DNA of 64,000 bases, from positions 1,674,001-1,738,000 of the forward strand of contig NZ_CP085935.1 of NCBI RefSeq assembly GCF_020735465.1, read 5' to 3'. Under the pieces are notes generated by a model that saw nothing but the letters and a program-made list of their open reading frames with translations, was not told the DNA's origin and ran no database searches. This document shows positions 8,336-16,620 of this stretch, in pieces (positions within the stretch are counted from its first letter, which is position 1; each line of letters starts with the position of its first letter). This DNA is from Collinsella stercoris DSM 13279 (GTDB lineage: Bacteria; Actinomycetota; Coriobacteriia; Coriobacteriales; Coriobacteriaceae). The translations under genes were made by a program, and so were the position numbers.

Positions 8336-8390
8336 AGGGCATCTCCATGACCATCATCATGCTCGCGATATGTCCAACAAACGTAATCAT
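8271..8390 (-). CDS. methionine-rich leader peptide upstream of metNIQ
   Basis: A 39-codon ORF ending 60 nt before metN: MITFVGHIASMMMVMEMPSP is its first part. Seven of the first 25 codons are ATG and five of codons 11-17 are Met (MMMVMEM), where about one or two would be expected by chance. The TAG stop overlaps the terminator-like hairpin by one base. There is no Shine-Dalgarno sequence before the ATG, but a possible -10 box ends 7 nt upstream, which fits a leaderless transcript, common in Actinobacteria. Its likely role is to sense charged Met-tRNA by ribosome stalling, not to act as a protein. Confidence 0.65.
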   Translation of the reverse strand: MITFVGHIASMMMVMEMPSPGHFVMPRDSRVLTETGRLH

Positions 8391-8397
8391 GGGGATG

Positions 8398-8426
8398 AGA
8401 GTAACAGGGTACCGTATATCGAGCAA
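8398..8426 (-). promoter_or_regulatory. possible metNIQ promoter
   Basis: TTGCTC (8426-8421), a 17-bp spacer and TACTCT (8403-8398) resemble a weak sigma-70-type promoter placed so that transcription would begin at or next to the leader ATG at 8390. The match to consensus is poor (4 and 3 of 6). Confidence 0.3.
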
Positions 8427-8498
8427 CCTAGGAAACTAGTATGTAACAAAATGACGCCAACAGATAAGGCCGAAAAGCACATGCACCCTCCCCCGGCG

Positions 8499-8880
8499 GA
8501 CACCGCGGCCGCGCCGTCTGTCCTCGGCGAGCGCCGTCCTGATCTGCCCGACCCAGGCGGACGCCACGGCCGTACCGTCTATCCCATCGAGCGCCGACCT
8601 GAGCTGCCCGACCCCCAGCGAACGCCACGGTCGTACCTTCCTCCGAAGAGCGCCGGCCTGACCTGACCGGCCCCGACAAACACCGCAACTGTGCCGTCCA
8701 CCCCCGGTGGGCACCAGTCTGAGCCGCCCGGCCCTCGGGAAGCACCGCGACCGCGCCGTCTGTCTCCGACGAGCTCCGGCCTGAGCCGCCCGGCCTCCGA
8801 CGGGTACCACCACCGCGCTATCTGCCCCGGGCAAACACCGCGACCGCGCTGTCTGTCCGCGGCGGGTGCCTCACGTCCCT
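8499..8880. repeat. degenerate tandem repeat, unit about 60 bp, six to seven copies
   Basis: Units follow the pattern CCGCGACCGCGCCGTCTGTC then CGACGAGC..CCGGCCTGAGCCGCCCGGCC. Copies differ by 15-35 percent. Open frames that run through it encode only shuffled Ala/Arg/Gly repeats and lack ribosome sites, so it is treated as non-coding. Confidence 0.75.
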
Positions 8881-8955
8881 CCGATGCATAGCGTAGGATG
8901 CGCGGAAAACGTCCTGATTCCCCCTTTTCGAACCCCCGCCGAGACTTCCCTGCCC

Positions 8956-9095
8956 GAAATCACGCGATTATGTAACGAAAAACGGAACGCCTCGAGTAGA
9001 CTGCCAATTCCAGCGTCAAAACCCCAGTTGGCGAGAGACCGAAATCCCTGTCTACTTGACCCGACCTAAAATTCGTTACATAAACGCGCGATTTC
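8956..9095. repeat. structured inverted-repeat element, copy B1
   Basis: A 140-bp element. The outer arms (8956-8979 and 9072-9095) match at 22 of 24 positions. The inner stem is AGTAGAC (8995-9001) with GTCTACT (9050-9056). The central motif TCAAAACCCCAGTTGGCGA (9016-9034) lies exactly at the middle. Spacing between the parts is nearly the same as in the copy at 18949-19098, while the arm sequence differs. It lies downstream of asp23. Confidence 0.85.
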
Positions 9096-9334
9096 TGACA
9101 TCCGGGCATGGCTGCGGCCCCGGGGAACGACCTTACGCCGCTTTTCGCGACGCGATACGGGAAACGGCCCTACACCGCTTTTCGCGATGCGGTAATGACA
9201 TGCGAGGACCCAGGGCGGAAATCGCGCAAAAAAGAATCACGCCCCACCGTCGACAGCCCGGCTTGCCTTCCATTTCTTAAATATCGAACAATGGGAGGCG
9301 GTCCAAACTTGCGGCGGTGGGGCGTAAGCCACGC

Positions 9335-9363
9335 GACGGTGCGGTTTTCCAAACCGCACCGTC
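9335..9363. terminator. strong hairpin after asp23
   Basis: GACGGTGCGGTTT, a TCC loop and AAACCGCACCGTC form a perfect 13-bp stem 16 nt after the asp23 stop. There is no clear T run, so it may be a U-less terminator or a 3'-end stabiliser. Confidence 0.55.
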
Positions 9364-9379
9364 CCCACATCGAAAAACG

Positions 9380-9907
9380 CTACTCGTCGTCCTCGGCATG
9401 ACGGCGCTTGCTCGCCTCGTACTCCTCGCGCGTCACCACATCCTCGATGCGCAAGTTGATGCCCGCGACCTCAAGACCGGTCATGGCGGTCAGTCGCTCG
9501 GTCACGCGCTCCTTGACGTCCTCAAAAATGGCAGGGGCGTAGCACCCGTACTCGATGATCACAGAGATGTTGACCACTACGCGGTTGTCATCGGTGACCT
9601 CGATGGTCACGCCCTTAGACAGGTTCTCGGCGCCGAACGTCTCCTGCACCAGGTGCATGAGGTTGCCCTTCATGCCCAGCACGTGCGGAACCTCGCGGGT
9701 CGCCATGGCAACGATCTTTTCGATCACGCCGTTGGAATACGTGAGCGAGTCTTCCGAATCGTCGTCCTCCTCGGACTCGGCAAGCTCCTGCGCCACCTCC
9801 GCGTCCTCGCGCTCGTCGACAGCTTGGGATGCGGTCACGTCAACGACGTCGGCAGCTTCCTCGACCTCGATGTTCTCGTCCACCAAAAGCTCCTTGGTAT
9901 CGGCCAT
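9380..9907 (-). CDS. Asp23/Gls24 family envelope stress protein
   Basis: A 175-residue soluble protein of the alkaline-shock (Asp23, DUF322) family. In firmicutes the family forms a membrane-associated layer tethered by AmaP and takes part in cell-envelope stress tolerance. The N-terminal 65 residues are acidic. The family domain follows (about 68-170), with EVPHVLGM and VVVNISVIIEYGC. The ATG at 9907 has AAGGAG 6 nt upstream; an upstream in-frame start at 9940 lacks one. It is the third gene of an amaP-DUF2273-asp23 set. Confidence 0.9.
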   Translation of the reverse strand: MADTKELLVDENIEVEEAADVVDVTASQAVDEREDAEVAQELAESEEDDDSEDSLTYSNGVIEKIVAMATREVPHVLGMKGNLMHLVQETFGAENLSKGVTIEVTDDNRVVVNISVIIEYGCYAPAIFEDVKERVTERLTAMTGLEVAGINLRIEDVVTREEYEASKRRHAEDDE

Positions 9908-9961
9908 GATGTTCTCCTTATCCCGATTGTCCCGATTCAAAACTCAACCGCACGCGAGCGC

Positions 9962-10423
9962 CTATTTGCGCCCGTCGATAAAACGTCGAATGAAATCGAC
10001 CGCCGCGTTATCGCCGTCGACCATCTGCCCAATCACCGTGCCCACGAACACGAACACGGCGATCACCAGGGTGTCCCACAGGCCGATCACCAAAATGAGC
10101 ACAGCCAGCACAAAGCCAATGATGCCGTAGAGCGTGGCATGGGGATGCGCGTCGGCGTACGCCCAGGCGGCGTGTCCCATGTTCTCAAAAAACCCGATGG
10201 TCGTGCGTTGGAACCCACGTGCCGGGCCGTTGCCCGCCCCAGACGCGCCTTCACCCGTCTGCGAAGCGTCCGCCTTCGCGTGATCACGCGACGAGGCAGC
10301 ATCGCCGGCAGTGAACGCGCCGTCCGCGGCGTCGCCGTCAACGCAGGGCCCCCCTTTCACCGCAGACTCAAGTTGCTCGACTATCGCCTTGGGCGCCTTA
10401 GGCGCAAGATTCTTATCGCTCAC
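9962..10423 (-). CDS. DUF2273-like small membrane protein of the Asp23 locus
   Basis: A 153-residue protein. The first 75 residues are low complexity (Ala, Gly, Asp). The C-terminal half holds two hydrophobic segments (IIGFVLAVLILVIGL and LVIAVFVFVGTVIGQMV) and ends with a short basic tail, as in DUF2273 proteins that accompany asp23 genes. The start is GTG and overlaps the amaP end by 11 nt; AAAGGAGG lies 6 nt upstream. The function is unknown, and partnership with AmaP and Asp23 is inferred from context. Confidence 0.82.
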   Translation of the reverse strand: MSDKNLAPKAPKAIVEQLESAVKGGPCVDGDAADGAFTAGDAASSRDHAKADASQTGEGASGAGNGPARGFQRTTIGFFENMGHAAWAYADAHPHATLYGIIGFVLAVLILVIGLWDTLVIAVFVFVGTVIGQMVDGDNAAVDFIRRFIDGRK

Positions 10424-10958
10424 CGGCGGCCTCCTTTGTTATGGTCTCGGTTGTACTGGGAAGAAAACGCACCCGCACGCGAGCTCCGGAAACTCCGAGC
10501 ATGTCGTCGCAAGCAGTCTGCACGCGATGCTCGACGCGATGCGCGACGCTCTCGATATCGCAGCGGGCGAGCAGAATTGCCTCGATCGAGATATCCGCAC
10601 GCGCCTTGTCGCGGCCCGCGATGCGCACGCGCACGTCCTCGACCATGACGTCGCGCTCAGAGGCGGCCGTGCGGGCAATTGACACCAGGGCGTCGGTCGT
10701 CACCTCGATATCCGCGTCACCGTCCAAGCGCAAGCACGTGGGCTCAGGGCGATCGACGAACAGGAAGATCAAGACGGCGAGCATATTGAGCGCGACAATC
10801 GTCAGGCAGGCCGCCATGGTAATACGGCCCGAGCCCGATGCGACCAGGGCGGAAATCCGCTCGGTATAGGGGCCGAACAGTGAACCCACGCACGCACCGA
10901 CCACCATGCAGGCGGCAACGAGGTAGATCACCAAGCCTATCCTGCGCATTCGGCGCAT
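10413..10958 (-). CDS. amaP: AmaP-like membrane anchor for Asp23/Gls24 protein
   Basis: A 181-residue protein with two N-terminal membrane segments (about 7-28 and 45-68) separated by a short loop, then a soluble domain of the Asp23-anchor type (DALVSIARTAASERDVMVEDVRVRI...). AmaP anchors Asp23 to the membrane in Staphylococcus. The start at 10958 is fixed by GAGGAGG directly upstream; a longer frame has no such site. It is the first gene of the operon. The upstream 680 nt hold no other gene. Confidence 0.82.
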   Translation of the reverse strand: MRRMRRIGLVIYLVAACMVVGACVGSLFGPYTERISALVASGSGRITMAACLTIVALNMLAVLIFLFVDRPEPTCLRLDGDADIEVTTDALVSIARTAASERDVMVEDVRVRIAGRDKARADISIEAILLARCDIESVAHRVEHRVQTACDDMLGVSGARVRVRFLPSTTETITKEAAGER

Positions 10959-11319
10959 AGCCCCTCCTCTCTTGGTGCTGAACGGTTGCGACGGCAACCT
11001 GGGCGAACGCGACGGCATCGTCATGAGGGCGCCGGCGCCCAACGTGGATGCGATGACATCGGCAGCCATTTGTTTCTTGTACCCCGAAGCGCGAAAAAGC
11101 ACCGCGGCGCGTCCCATGATTATACGGCGAACGAAGTCGCCCGCATTATGCTGCAAGCAAACCTGACCACAGCCATTGCCGCTGTGGAGACGAATGGCAA
11201 AGCCAGCCCGCACAACAAGCTGGTCGTGAAGCGGCTGCCTGTACAGGCGAAGATGAGCGAAAAGAACCTATGTCCGCACCCTACGAGCATCCACACAAGA
11301 TTGATGGGGTCATCGGGAT

Positions 11320-11530
11320 TGGCGGAAAGCCGGAATTAATTGAGAACCAGGATTGATGAAATCGGGGTTGATCAAGAATCCAGATTGACGAGCGCCCAGA
11401 ATTGATGGGGAAACCAGCATTGCTAGGCCACTGAGACTGATGGAAGAAAACAAAGATGGACGAAAAGCATCCGAATTGATGAGGACAAGACTTGATGAGG
11501 GGGACCGGGGATTGGCAGGACGCCGGGGTT
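11320..11530. repeat. degenerate tandem repeats, unit about 22-25 bp
   Basis: Imperfect units around GGGATTGATGAGGAAACCA and GAATTGATGAGGACAAG run between yebC and amaP. No coding potential is supported. Bases 10959-11319 hold nothing else recognisable. Confidence 0.6.
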
Positions 11531-11554
11531 GGCGGGGCGCCGGTGCGACATACC

Positions 11555-11587
11555 AAAACCGGGTCCGCAACCTGTACGAACCCGGTT
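11555..11587 (-). terminator. possible terminator after yebC
   Basis: On the minus strand AACCGGGT and ACCCGGTT form an 8-bp stem with a long 15-nt loop, followed by TTTT as part of GGTTTTGG. It lies about 50 nt after the yebC stop. Confidence 0.45.
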
Positions 11588-11638
11588 CAAGCGCTCCTAT
11601 GCGAGCAAAGAGGCTGTCGAACGACCCAGAAGGGGAGC

Positions 11639-12445
11639 TTACTCCTCCTCGAGGGCGGCGATGACCTCGTCGGTCATGTCCATGGTGGAGTAGACGTCCT
11701 GGACGTCGTCAAGCTCCTCGAGGCGGTCAATGAGGCGCTGGACCTTCTTAGCGTCCACGCCGGAAACGGCCGTCGGGGTGGTGGGAACCATGGTGAGCTC
11801 GGCGCCCTTGACCTCGATGCCCTGAGCCTCGATGCCCTTGGAAACGGCCATGAGCTCGTTGGCGGCGGTCCACACGACCCACTCGTCGCCAGCGTCCTCG
11901 TAGTCGTCGCCGCCGGCCTCGGCCACGGCCATCATGAACTCTTCCTCATCGCCGGCAGCGCCGTTGGCCATGAGGTTCTCCTTCTTGTCGTTGGGGTCGA
12001 CGATCTGCTTGGCGACGACGACCTGACCCTTGCGCTCGAACTGGAAGGCAACGGATCCGGTGGTGCCCAGGTTGCCGCCCGCGTGGGAGAACGCGGAGCG
12101 AACGTCGGCGGCGGTGCGGTTGCGGTTGTCGGTCAGGCACTCGACGTACACGGCGACGCCCGCGGGACCGTAGCCCTCGTAGACGATGTTCTCGTACACG
12201 GCGGCGTCGGCGCCAGCACCGAAGGCCTTGTCGATGGCGGACTTGATCTTGTCCTTGGGCATGGACTGGGCCTTGGCCTTGGCCACGGCGGCGGCCAGGG
12301 AGGCGTTGTTGTCCGGGTTGGGGTCGTTGCCCAGGCGGGCCGCGACGGTGATGTTACGGCTCAGCTTGGAGAACAGGGCGGAACGCTTTGCGTCCTGCGC
12401 ACCCTTGCGGTGCTTGGTTGTTGCCCATTTAGAGTGTCCGGACAT
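11639..12445 (-). CDS. yebC: YebC/PmpR-family protein
   Basis: A 268-residue member of the YebC/TACO1 family, beginning with the diagnostic MSGHSKWATTKHRKG. Members act as translation factors that relieve stalling at proline stretches or as DNA-binding regulators; which applies here cannot be told. Three alpha/beta domains are full length, with KSAIDKAFG, the EGYGPAGVAVYVE motif and FSHAGGNLGTTGSVAF. An acidic insertion near 180-195 (AEAGGDDYEDAGDE) is a small deviation. AAGGAG lies about 8 nt upstream. The gene is monocistronic. Confidence 0.95.
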   Translation of the reverse strand: MSGHSKWATTKHRKGAQDAKRSALFSKLSRNITVAARLGNDPNPDNNASLAAAVAKAKAQSMPKDKIKSAIDKAFGAGADAAVYENIVYEGYGPAGVAVYVECLTDNRNRTAADVRSAFSHAGGNLGTTGSVAFQFERKGQVVVAKQIVDPNDKKENLMANGAAGDEEEFMMAVAEAGGDDYEDAGDEWVVWTAANELMAVSKGIEAQGIEVKGAELTMVPTTPTAVSGVDAKKVQRLIDRLEELDDVQDVYSTMDMTDEVIAALEEE

Positions 12446-12900
12446 GTGATGCTCCTTCTATTTCCCTGCCCCCTGCACGCAAGCGCGCCGCCCGCGCATC
12501 GAGAGCCCATGTAAACACACGTTCAGCATGATATACCGATTGCAACCGGCGCGAAAGGGGTTTGACGAGGCTTCACATACCGTTTTGCCGTGCGCAACGC
12601 CGGATATTGCTGAGCGGCAGTGATTGACGGGTGCGGCGACGGGCTTTCAGAGCGACCGCGAGCGGCGGACGAGCGCTGGGTCTTGCAACACATCCAAAAT
12701 CGGAAAGCAGGTGCAGGTACTGGAGAGCGGCAGCGCCTGTCGAGCACACACCAGATCTTGAAAAGTGACCGCGAGCGGCGGGAACGGATCGCCCCTCGGA
12801 GCGTAACGGCAACCGGCGGACATATCATAGCCCTCAGAGCGCCACCACATCAGACGAGCGAACCACGGCCTTCGGGGCGCGGCCATAACTTACGGACGCG
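12446..12900. other. 455-bp gap between yebC and lgt with scattered repeats
   Basis: The stretch contains a direct repeat of GACCGCGAGCGGCGG at about 12655 and 12769, plus weaker GAGCGGCAG copies. No gene, RNA or promoter is evident beyond the expected yebC upstream signals. Confidence 0.4.
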
Positions 12901-13731
12901 CTACGGCCAATCCACGTGCTGCGGACGCTTGAAATGAAGCGCGCAGGCCAGCAGCACCATGCCCGCGACGATGAGCGGGACGCTCAGCAACTGCCCCATG
13001 GTGAGCCAGCCGCCCGCTAGGTATCCAAGCTGCGCGTCGGGCAGGCGCACGAACTCGATCAGAAAGCGGACGATGCCGTAACCCAGCACGAACGTCCCCA
13101 AGATGCTACCCTGCGGCGGCGTTTTTTTGCGACGGCTCAACAGGTAGAGCAGGGCAAACAGCACTATGCCCTCAAGGAACGCCTCGTACAGCTGGCTCGG
13201 ATGACGCGCGATATCGCCCGCGGCGCCACCGAACACCACACCCCAGGGCAGGTCCGTGGGCTTACCCCACAGCTCCCCGTTCACAAAGTTCGCGCAACGG
13301 CCCAGGCACAGGGCCAGCGGCACGCCCACAAACGCCGCGTCGGCGATGGTCCAGGGGGAAAGACGCAGCGCACGGCAGGCGATGAGGCCGCCGATCAGGC
13401 CGCCCACGAGCCCCCCGTGGAAGCTCATGCCGCTAATGCCCTGCCCGTCCTTGCCAAAGATGATCTCCAACGGGTGCTCAAAATAGTATCCATTGCTGTA
13501 AAACAGCACGTAGGACAACCGGCCGCCGATGAGCAAGCCGAACACCACGGACACGACCAGCGTCATGGTGTCGTCGATCGAGATCTCGGTCCCCCAGCGC
13601 TTGAGGGTGCGATACATCACCACACCCGCCAGCAGCGCGCCCACCATATAGGCGAGGCCATACCAGTACACGGTGAAGGGCCCCGCGGAAAACGCGACGG
13701 GATCGATGCTGTGGTAGAGGTCGTTAAGCAT
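12901..13731 (-). CDS. lgt: phosphatidylglycerol-prolipoprotein diacylglyceryl transferase
   Basis: A 276-residue multi-pass membrane enzyme that attaches diacylglycerol to the lipobox cysteine of lipoproteins such as MetQ and the amino-acid binding protein in this window. The MSFHGG motif carries the conserved His, and the Lgt signature GRCANFVNGELWG is intact. Seven hydrophobic segments are present. ATG at 13731 is preferred to GTG two codons upstream, because GAAGGG lies 8 nt before it. It stands between yebC and the NifU-like gene. Confidence 0.95.
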   Translation of the reverse strand: MLNDLYHSIDPVAFSAGPFTVYWYGLAYMVGALLAGVVMYRTLKRWGTEISIDDTMTLVVSVVFGLLIGGRLSYVLFYSNGYYFEHPLEIIFGKDGQGISGMSFHGGLVGGLIGGLIACRALRLSPWTIADAAFVGVPLALCLGRCANFVNGELWGKPTDLPWGVVFGGAAGDIARHPSQLYEAFLEGIVLFALLYLLSRRKKTPPQGSILGTFVLGYGIVRFLIEFVRLPDAQLGYLAGGWLTMGQLLSVPLIVAGMVLLACALHFKRPQHVDWP

Positions 13732-13794
13732 GGGCACGGCCCTTCAAAAACGGTCGCGCCGAGACCGAAGGCTCGACGCGCGCACATCTATACC

Positions 13795-13828
13795 AAAAGG
13801 GCCCCGCCGGGCATGCGCCCCGGGACCC
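13795..13828 (-). terminator. terminator after the NifU-like gene
   Basis: On the minus strand GGGTCCCG and CGGGGCCC close a stem containing an inner GGGC-GCAT-GCCC hairpin, followed by TTTT. It starts 10 nt after the stop. Confidence 0.8.
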
Positions 13829-13837
13829 TACGCAATC

Positions 13838-14119
13838 CTAAAACGGAGCGTACTCGTCATACAGTTCGTTTGCGGCATCCGCGCCGCCGCCAACCTGCTC
13901 GACGCGCGTCACACCGGGCACGTGCTCCTTGAGAATGCGCTCGATGCCCATGGAGAGCGTCAGAGAGCTCATGGGGCATCCGGCACAGGCGCCCTGCAGC
14001 TCAAGCTGCACCACGCCCTCGTCGGTCACGCCCACATAGGCCATGTCGCCGCCGTCGGCCTGCAGGTTCGGTCGAATCTGCTCGAGGACCTCGAGCAGCA
14101 GCTGCTCGTTCACCGCCAT
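13838..14119 (-). CDS. NifU-like (C-terminal domain) iron-sulfur scaffold
   Basis: A 93-residue single-domain protein of the NifU C-terminal/Nfu type. The CxxC pair in GACAGCPMSS (residues 43-52) binds a transient Fe-S cluster for delivery to apo-proteins. The ADGGDMAYVG motif typical of the family precedes it. GAAGGG lies 9 nt before the ATG. It is flanked by its own terminator and probably monocistronic. Confidence 0.92.
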   Translation of the reverse strand: MAVNEQLLLEVLEQIRPNLQADGGDMAYVGVTDEGVVQLELQGACAGCPMSSLTLSMGIERILKEHVPGVTRVEQVGGGADAANELYDEYAPF

Positions 14120-14394
14120 GTTCGATCCCTTCGTTCAGCGCTGCCGCCCAGATGAGCCGCAGCGCACGCATTGCCTTGTTCGCGAGCATCATACCCGCAT
14201 GTGGAGACACTATACCACGCGTCCGCTGCGGCCACCTCATCCAGAGCGGCGCCAAACCGCGCGCGCCCGGACGTGCTCGCCCGGGCGTGGAAAGACGAAG
14301 CGATGAATCGCGAGCGGAAGACCAGGGCGGCACCCCGGCCTTCCGTCACCGCTATCGGCACAACGCTGTCGGCGCCGGGCCCTCGCTCAGCCCG

Positions 14395-15927
14395 TTAGAA
14401 CCCGCCGCGGCCCAGATACTCCTGGAGATAGCGCAGGAACTCCTCCTCGGTCATGCCGTTGCCGGAGCCGTTGCCGTCGGAGGTGTCCTCCTGCTCGGCC
14501 TGCAAAGCCTCATCGGACCCGAGCTCGACCTCGATCTCCTTCTCATCCTTGCCGCGCATCACGGTGAGCGTGACCTTATCCCCCACCTCATGCTCGCGCA
14601 GGGCGATGATCAGGCCGTCGGCGGAGGAGATGTCCTCGCCGTCGACCGCCGTCACGATGTCGCCGGCCTCAACGCCCGCCTCGGCAGCGGGGCCGCCCGC
14701 GGTCACCTCGGCCACATAGGCGCCGCTGTCGACCGCCAGGTCGTTCTGACGGGCAATGTAGGCGTTCACGCTCATGAGCGACGCGCCCAGGTACGGGTGA
14801 ACGGGCGTCTCGCCGGCGATGATCTGGTTGGCGATGTTGATGGCGTAGTTGACGGGGATCGCAAAGCCGACGCCCGAGCTCGAGCCGGAGTAGGACTCAA
14901 TCACGGAGTTGATGCCGATGAGCTCGCCCTCGGCATTCACCAACGCGCCGCCGGAATTGCCGGGGTTGATGGCGGCGTCGGTCTGGATCATGTTCGCGTA
15001 AATGGAGGTGCCGCTCGTGCTCTGCAGCGCGGTCGAGCGGTACAGCGCGGAGACGATGCCCGTGGAGACGGACTGCTCGTTGCCAAAGGGGCTGCCGATG
15101 GCCATGACCCACTCGCCAACGGCGATACCGTCGGAATCGCCGATCTCGATGGGCGTGAGCGTAGCGTCCTTGGCATCCTTGAGCCGAATGACCGCGAGGT
15201 CGCTCGACTCGTCCGTGCCCACGATCTCCGCCTCGTAGCTGTTGCCGTCATCGGTGCGGACCACCAGCGCCGTCGCGCCCTCGATCACGTGATAGTTGGT
15301 GAGGATGTTGCCGTCGGCGTCCAAGATCACGCCGCTGCCCACGCCGCCGGAGTCCTCGGTTTCGCCCTGCGCGGTGATGGACACCACTGAGGGCAGGCTC
15401 TTGGCGGCAACGGCCTCGGAGAGCGTGGTGTCCTCGGGGTCGATCTCGATGGCCTGCGCAGAGCCGTTACCCGTGGCCTCCACGTTCGTGTCGGTGATGC
15501 GGAAGGCGCCGGACATGACGAGGGCGATGACGAGCACCGAGCCCACCACCAAGCCCGCGAACGACGCGAGGAAGATGGGGAGCTTCTTGCTCTTGGTCTT
15601 GACCACGGTGCGCGTCTCGGTGTGCACGCCGGACGTCGCCGGACCGCCAGAGGAGGCGGCGTCGGTGTGCTGCGGCGCTCCGAACGCCGTGGTATTCATG
15701 CTCGGGCCGGAGCTGGCGCTCGCCGGGATATGCTGCGTATGGCCGGCGTGCGTCTGACCGGCCTGGTCTGCAGCCGCGTGCTCGGCGTGCTGCGGAATCT
15801 GCGTGGTTGGCTCGCTGCCCGCCGGCGGAACCGGCGTTGGCTCAACCTCAAGACGGGGGGCGGAGACGGGACGCTGCTCGTCGCTCGACATGCCCTCAGG
15901 CCGCTGAGGGGTCTTTTCGTCACTCAT
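14395..15927 (-). CDS. htrA: HtrA/DegP-like membrane-anchored serine protease with PDZ domain
   Basis: A 510-residue envelope quality-control protease. Residues 1-115 are a Pro/Ala/His/Gln-rich cytoplasmic tail, one membrane segment spans about 116-142, and a trypsin-like domain follows with His213 (TNYHVIEG), Asp243 (SSDLAVI) and Ser325 (NPGNSGGAL). A single PDZ domain (about 395-475) and an acidic C-terminus complete it. This is the normal layout of actinobacterial HtrA. GAAAGGA lies 8 nt upstream of the ATG. All catalytic residues are present. Confidence 0.95.
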   Translation of the reverse strand: MSDEKTPQRPEGMSSDEQRPVSAPRLEVEPTPVPPAGSEPTTQIPQHAEHAAADQAGQTHAGHTQHIPASASSGPSMNTTAFGAPQHTDAASSGGPATSGVHTETRTVVKTKSKKLPIFLASFAGLVVGSVLVIALVMSGAFRITDTNVEATGNGSAQAIEIDPEDTTLSEAVAAKSLPSVVSITAQGETEDSGGVGSGVILDADGNILTNYHVIEGATALVVRTDDGNSYEAEIVGTDESSDLAVIRLKDAKDATLTPIEIGDSDGIAVGEWVMAIGSPFGNEQSVSTGIVSALYRSTALQSTSGTSIYANMIQTDAAINPGNSGGALVNAEGELIGINSVIESYSGSSSGVGFAIPVNYAINIANQIIAGETPVHPYLGASLMSVNAYIARQNDLAVDSGAYVAEVTAGGPAAEAGVEAGDIVTAVDGEDISSADGLIIALREHEVGDKVTLTVMRGKDEKEIEVELGSDEALQAEQEDTSDGNGSGNGMTEEEFLRYLQEYLGRGGF

Positions 15928-16021
15928 AGTCGGATCCTTTCAACGTTTTCGTCCCCAACGTTGTACCCCAAATGAACGGGGCGACCCGCCACGCCCTAAG
16001 AGCTTAATCAAGTTGTAAGTA

Positions 16022-16132
16022 GCCGTCTCAGATTGGGGGCGAGCGCTATTTTGAAGCGCGAACACGGGACTGCGGACATTCTCTTGCGCCTACATCACCT
16101 CAGAATGGCGCCTGTCCCCGATCTGAGGCGGC
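16022..16132. repeat. palindromic repeat family A, copy A1
   Basis: A 111-bp element whose ends (16022-16046 and 16108-16132) are inverted copies of GCCGYCTCAGATYGGGGRC. The interior shares ATTTTGAAGCGCGAACAC with copy A2. Related elements lie at 16621, 30308 and 35044. The words GGGACAGGCGC and GGGACTGTCCC recall REP-type repeats mobilised by REP-associated tyrosine transposases, but no such gene is in the window. Confidence 0.75.
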
Positions 16133-16230
16133 GTATCCGGCCGTCCACCCGTCCGCCGAATCGCAGGGGGGGGGCGGCCCTCGCCATGGTAGGCTTGAGC
16201 TGCACGTAAGGCACGAGATCGGAGACCACC

Positions 16231-16605
16231 ATGATGCGCAAGGTATGTGGAATTGTCTTTTTGGCCGCCCTGGTGCTTCTGATTCTCGCCCACAACATTC
16301 CGGGAATCGACAGCCCGTTTGCCCTGATCGCCGTCGCCATCGTTGCAGACGTCTCCCTCATTGCAGGAGTCCCGCTTTTTGACAGGGTCTCGCTGGGCAT
16401 GGGCGCCTTCGTCCTCGCCGGCGCGCTCTCGATGATCGTCGCGGACGTTGTTCCCCATGTTGTTATCATGGCCGTCCAGCTCGCATGGCTCGCATATTGG
16501 TACACCAAGGTGCACAAGGCAAAAGAGACGGAGAACACGCGTTACGGCCTGGCGATGCTCGCCGTGGCAAACGTGACGTGTTTTGCATCGCTCCTCGTGC
16601 CGTAA
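16231..16605 (+). CDS. small membrane protein of unknown function
   Basis: A 124-residue protein with four hydrophobic segments (about 5-20, 27-47, 55-80 and 105-122) and a short basic loop WYTKVHKAKET. It resembles no family I can name. GGAG 6 nt before the first ATG supports translation, and the four-helix pattern is coherent along the whole frame, unlike random antisense frames here. It is the only plus-strand gene in this stretch and is bracketed by family A palindromes (16022-16132 and 16621-16702), so it is insulated from its neighbours and could have arrived with them. Confidence 0.7.
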   Translation: MMRKVCGIVFLAALVLLILAHNIPGIDSPFALIAVAIVADVSLIAGVPLFDRVSLGMGAFVLAGALSMIVADVVPHVVIMAVQLAWLAYWYTKVHKAKETENTRYGLAMLAVANVTCFASLLVP

Positions 16606-16620
16606 CGACTCATGTGCTCG

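Noticed and set aside
8211..8440. SAM riboswitch before metNIQ
   Set aside because: The conserved SAM-I core (AGAG, GATGAA, GCAACC in the right order) is not found on the minus strand; the leader ORF and alternative hairpins explain the region better.
8436..8834. Coding frames through the 60-bp repeat array
   Set aside because: They encode only repeated Arg/Ala/Gly words, in two frames equally well, and have no ribosome site.
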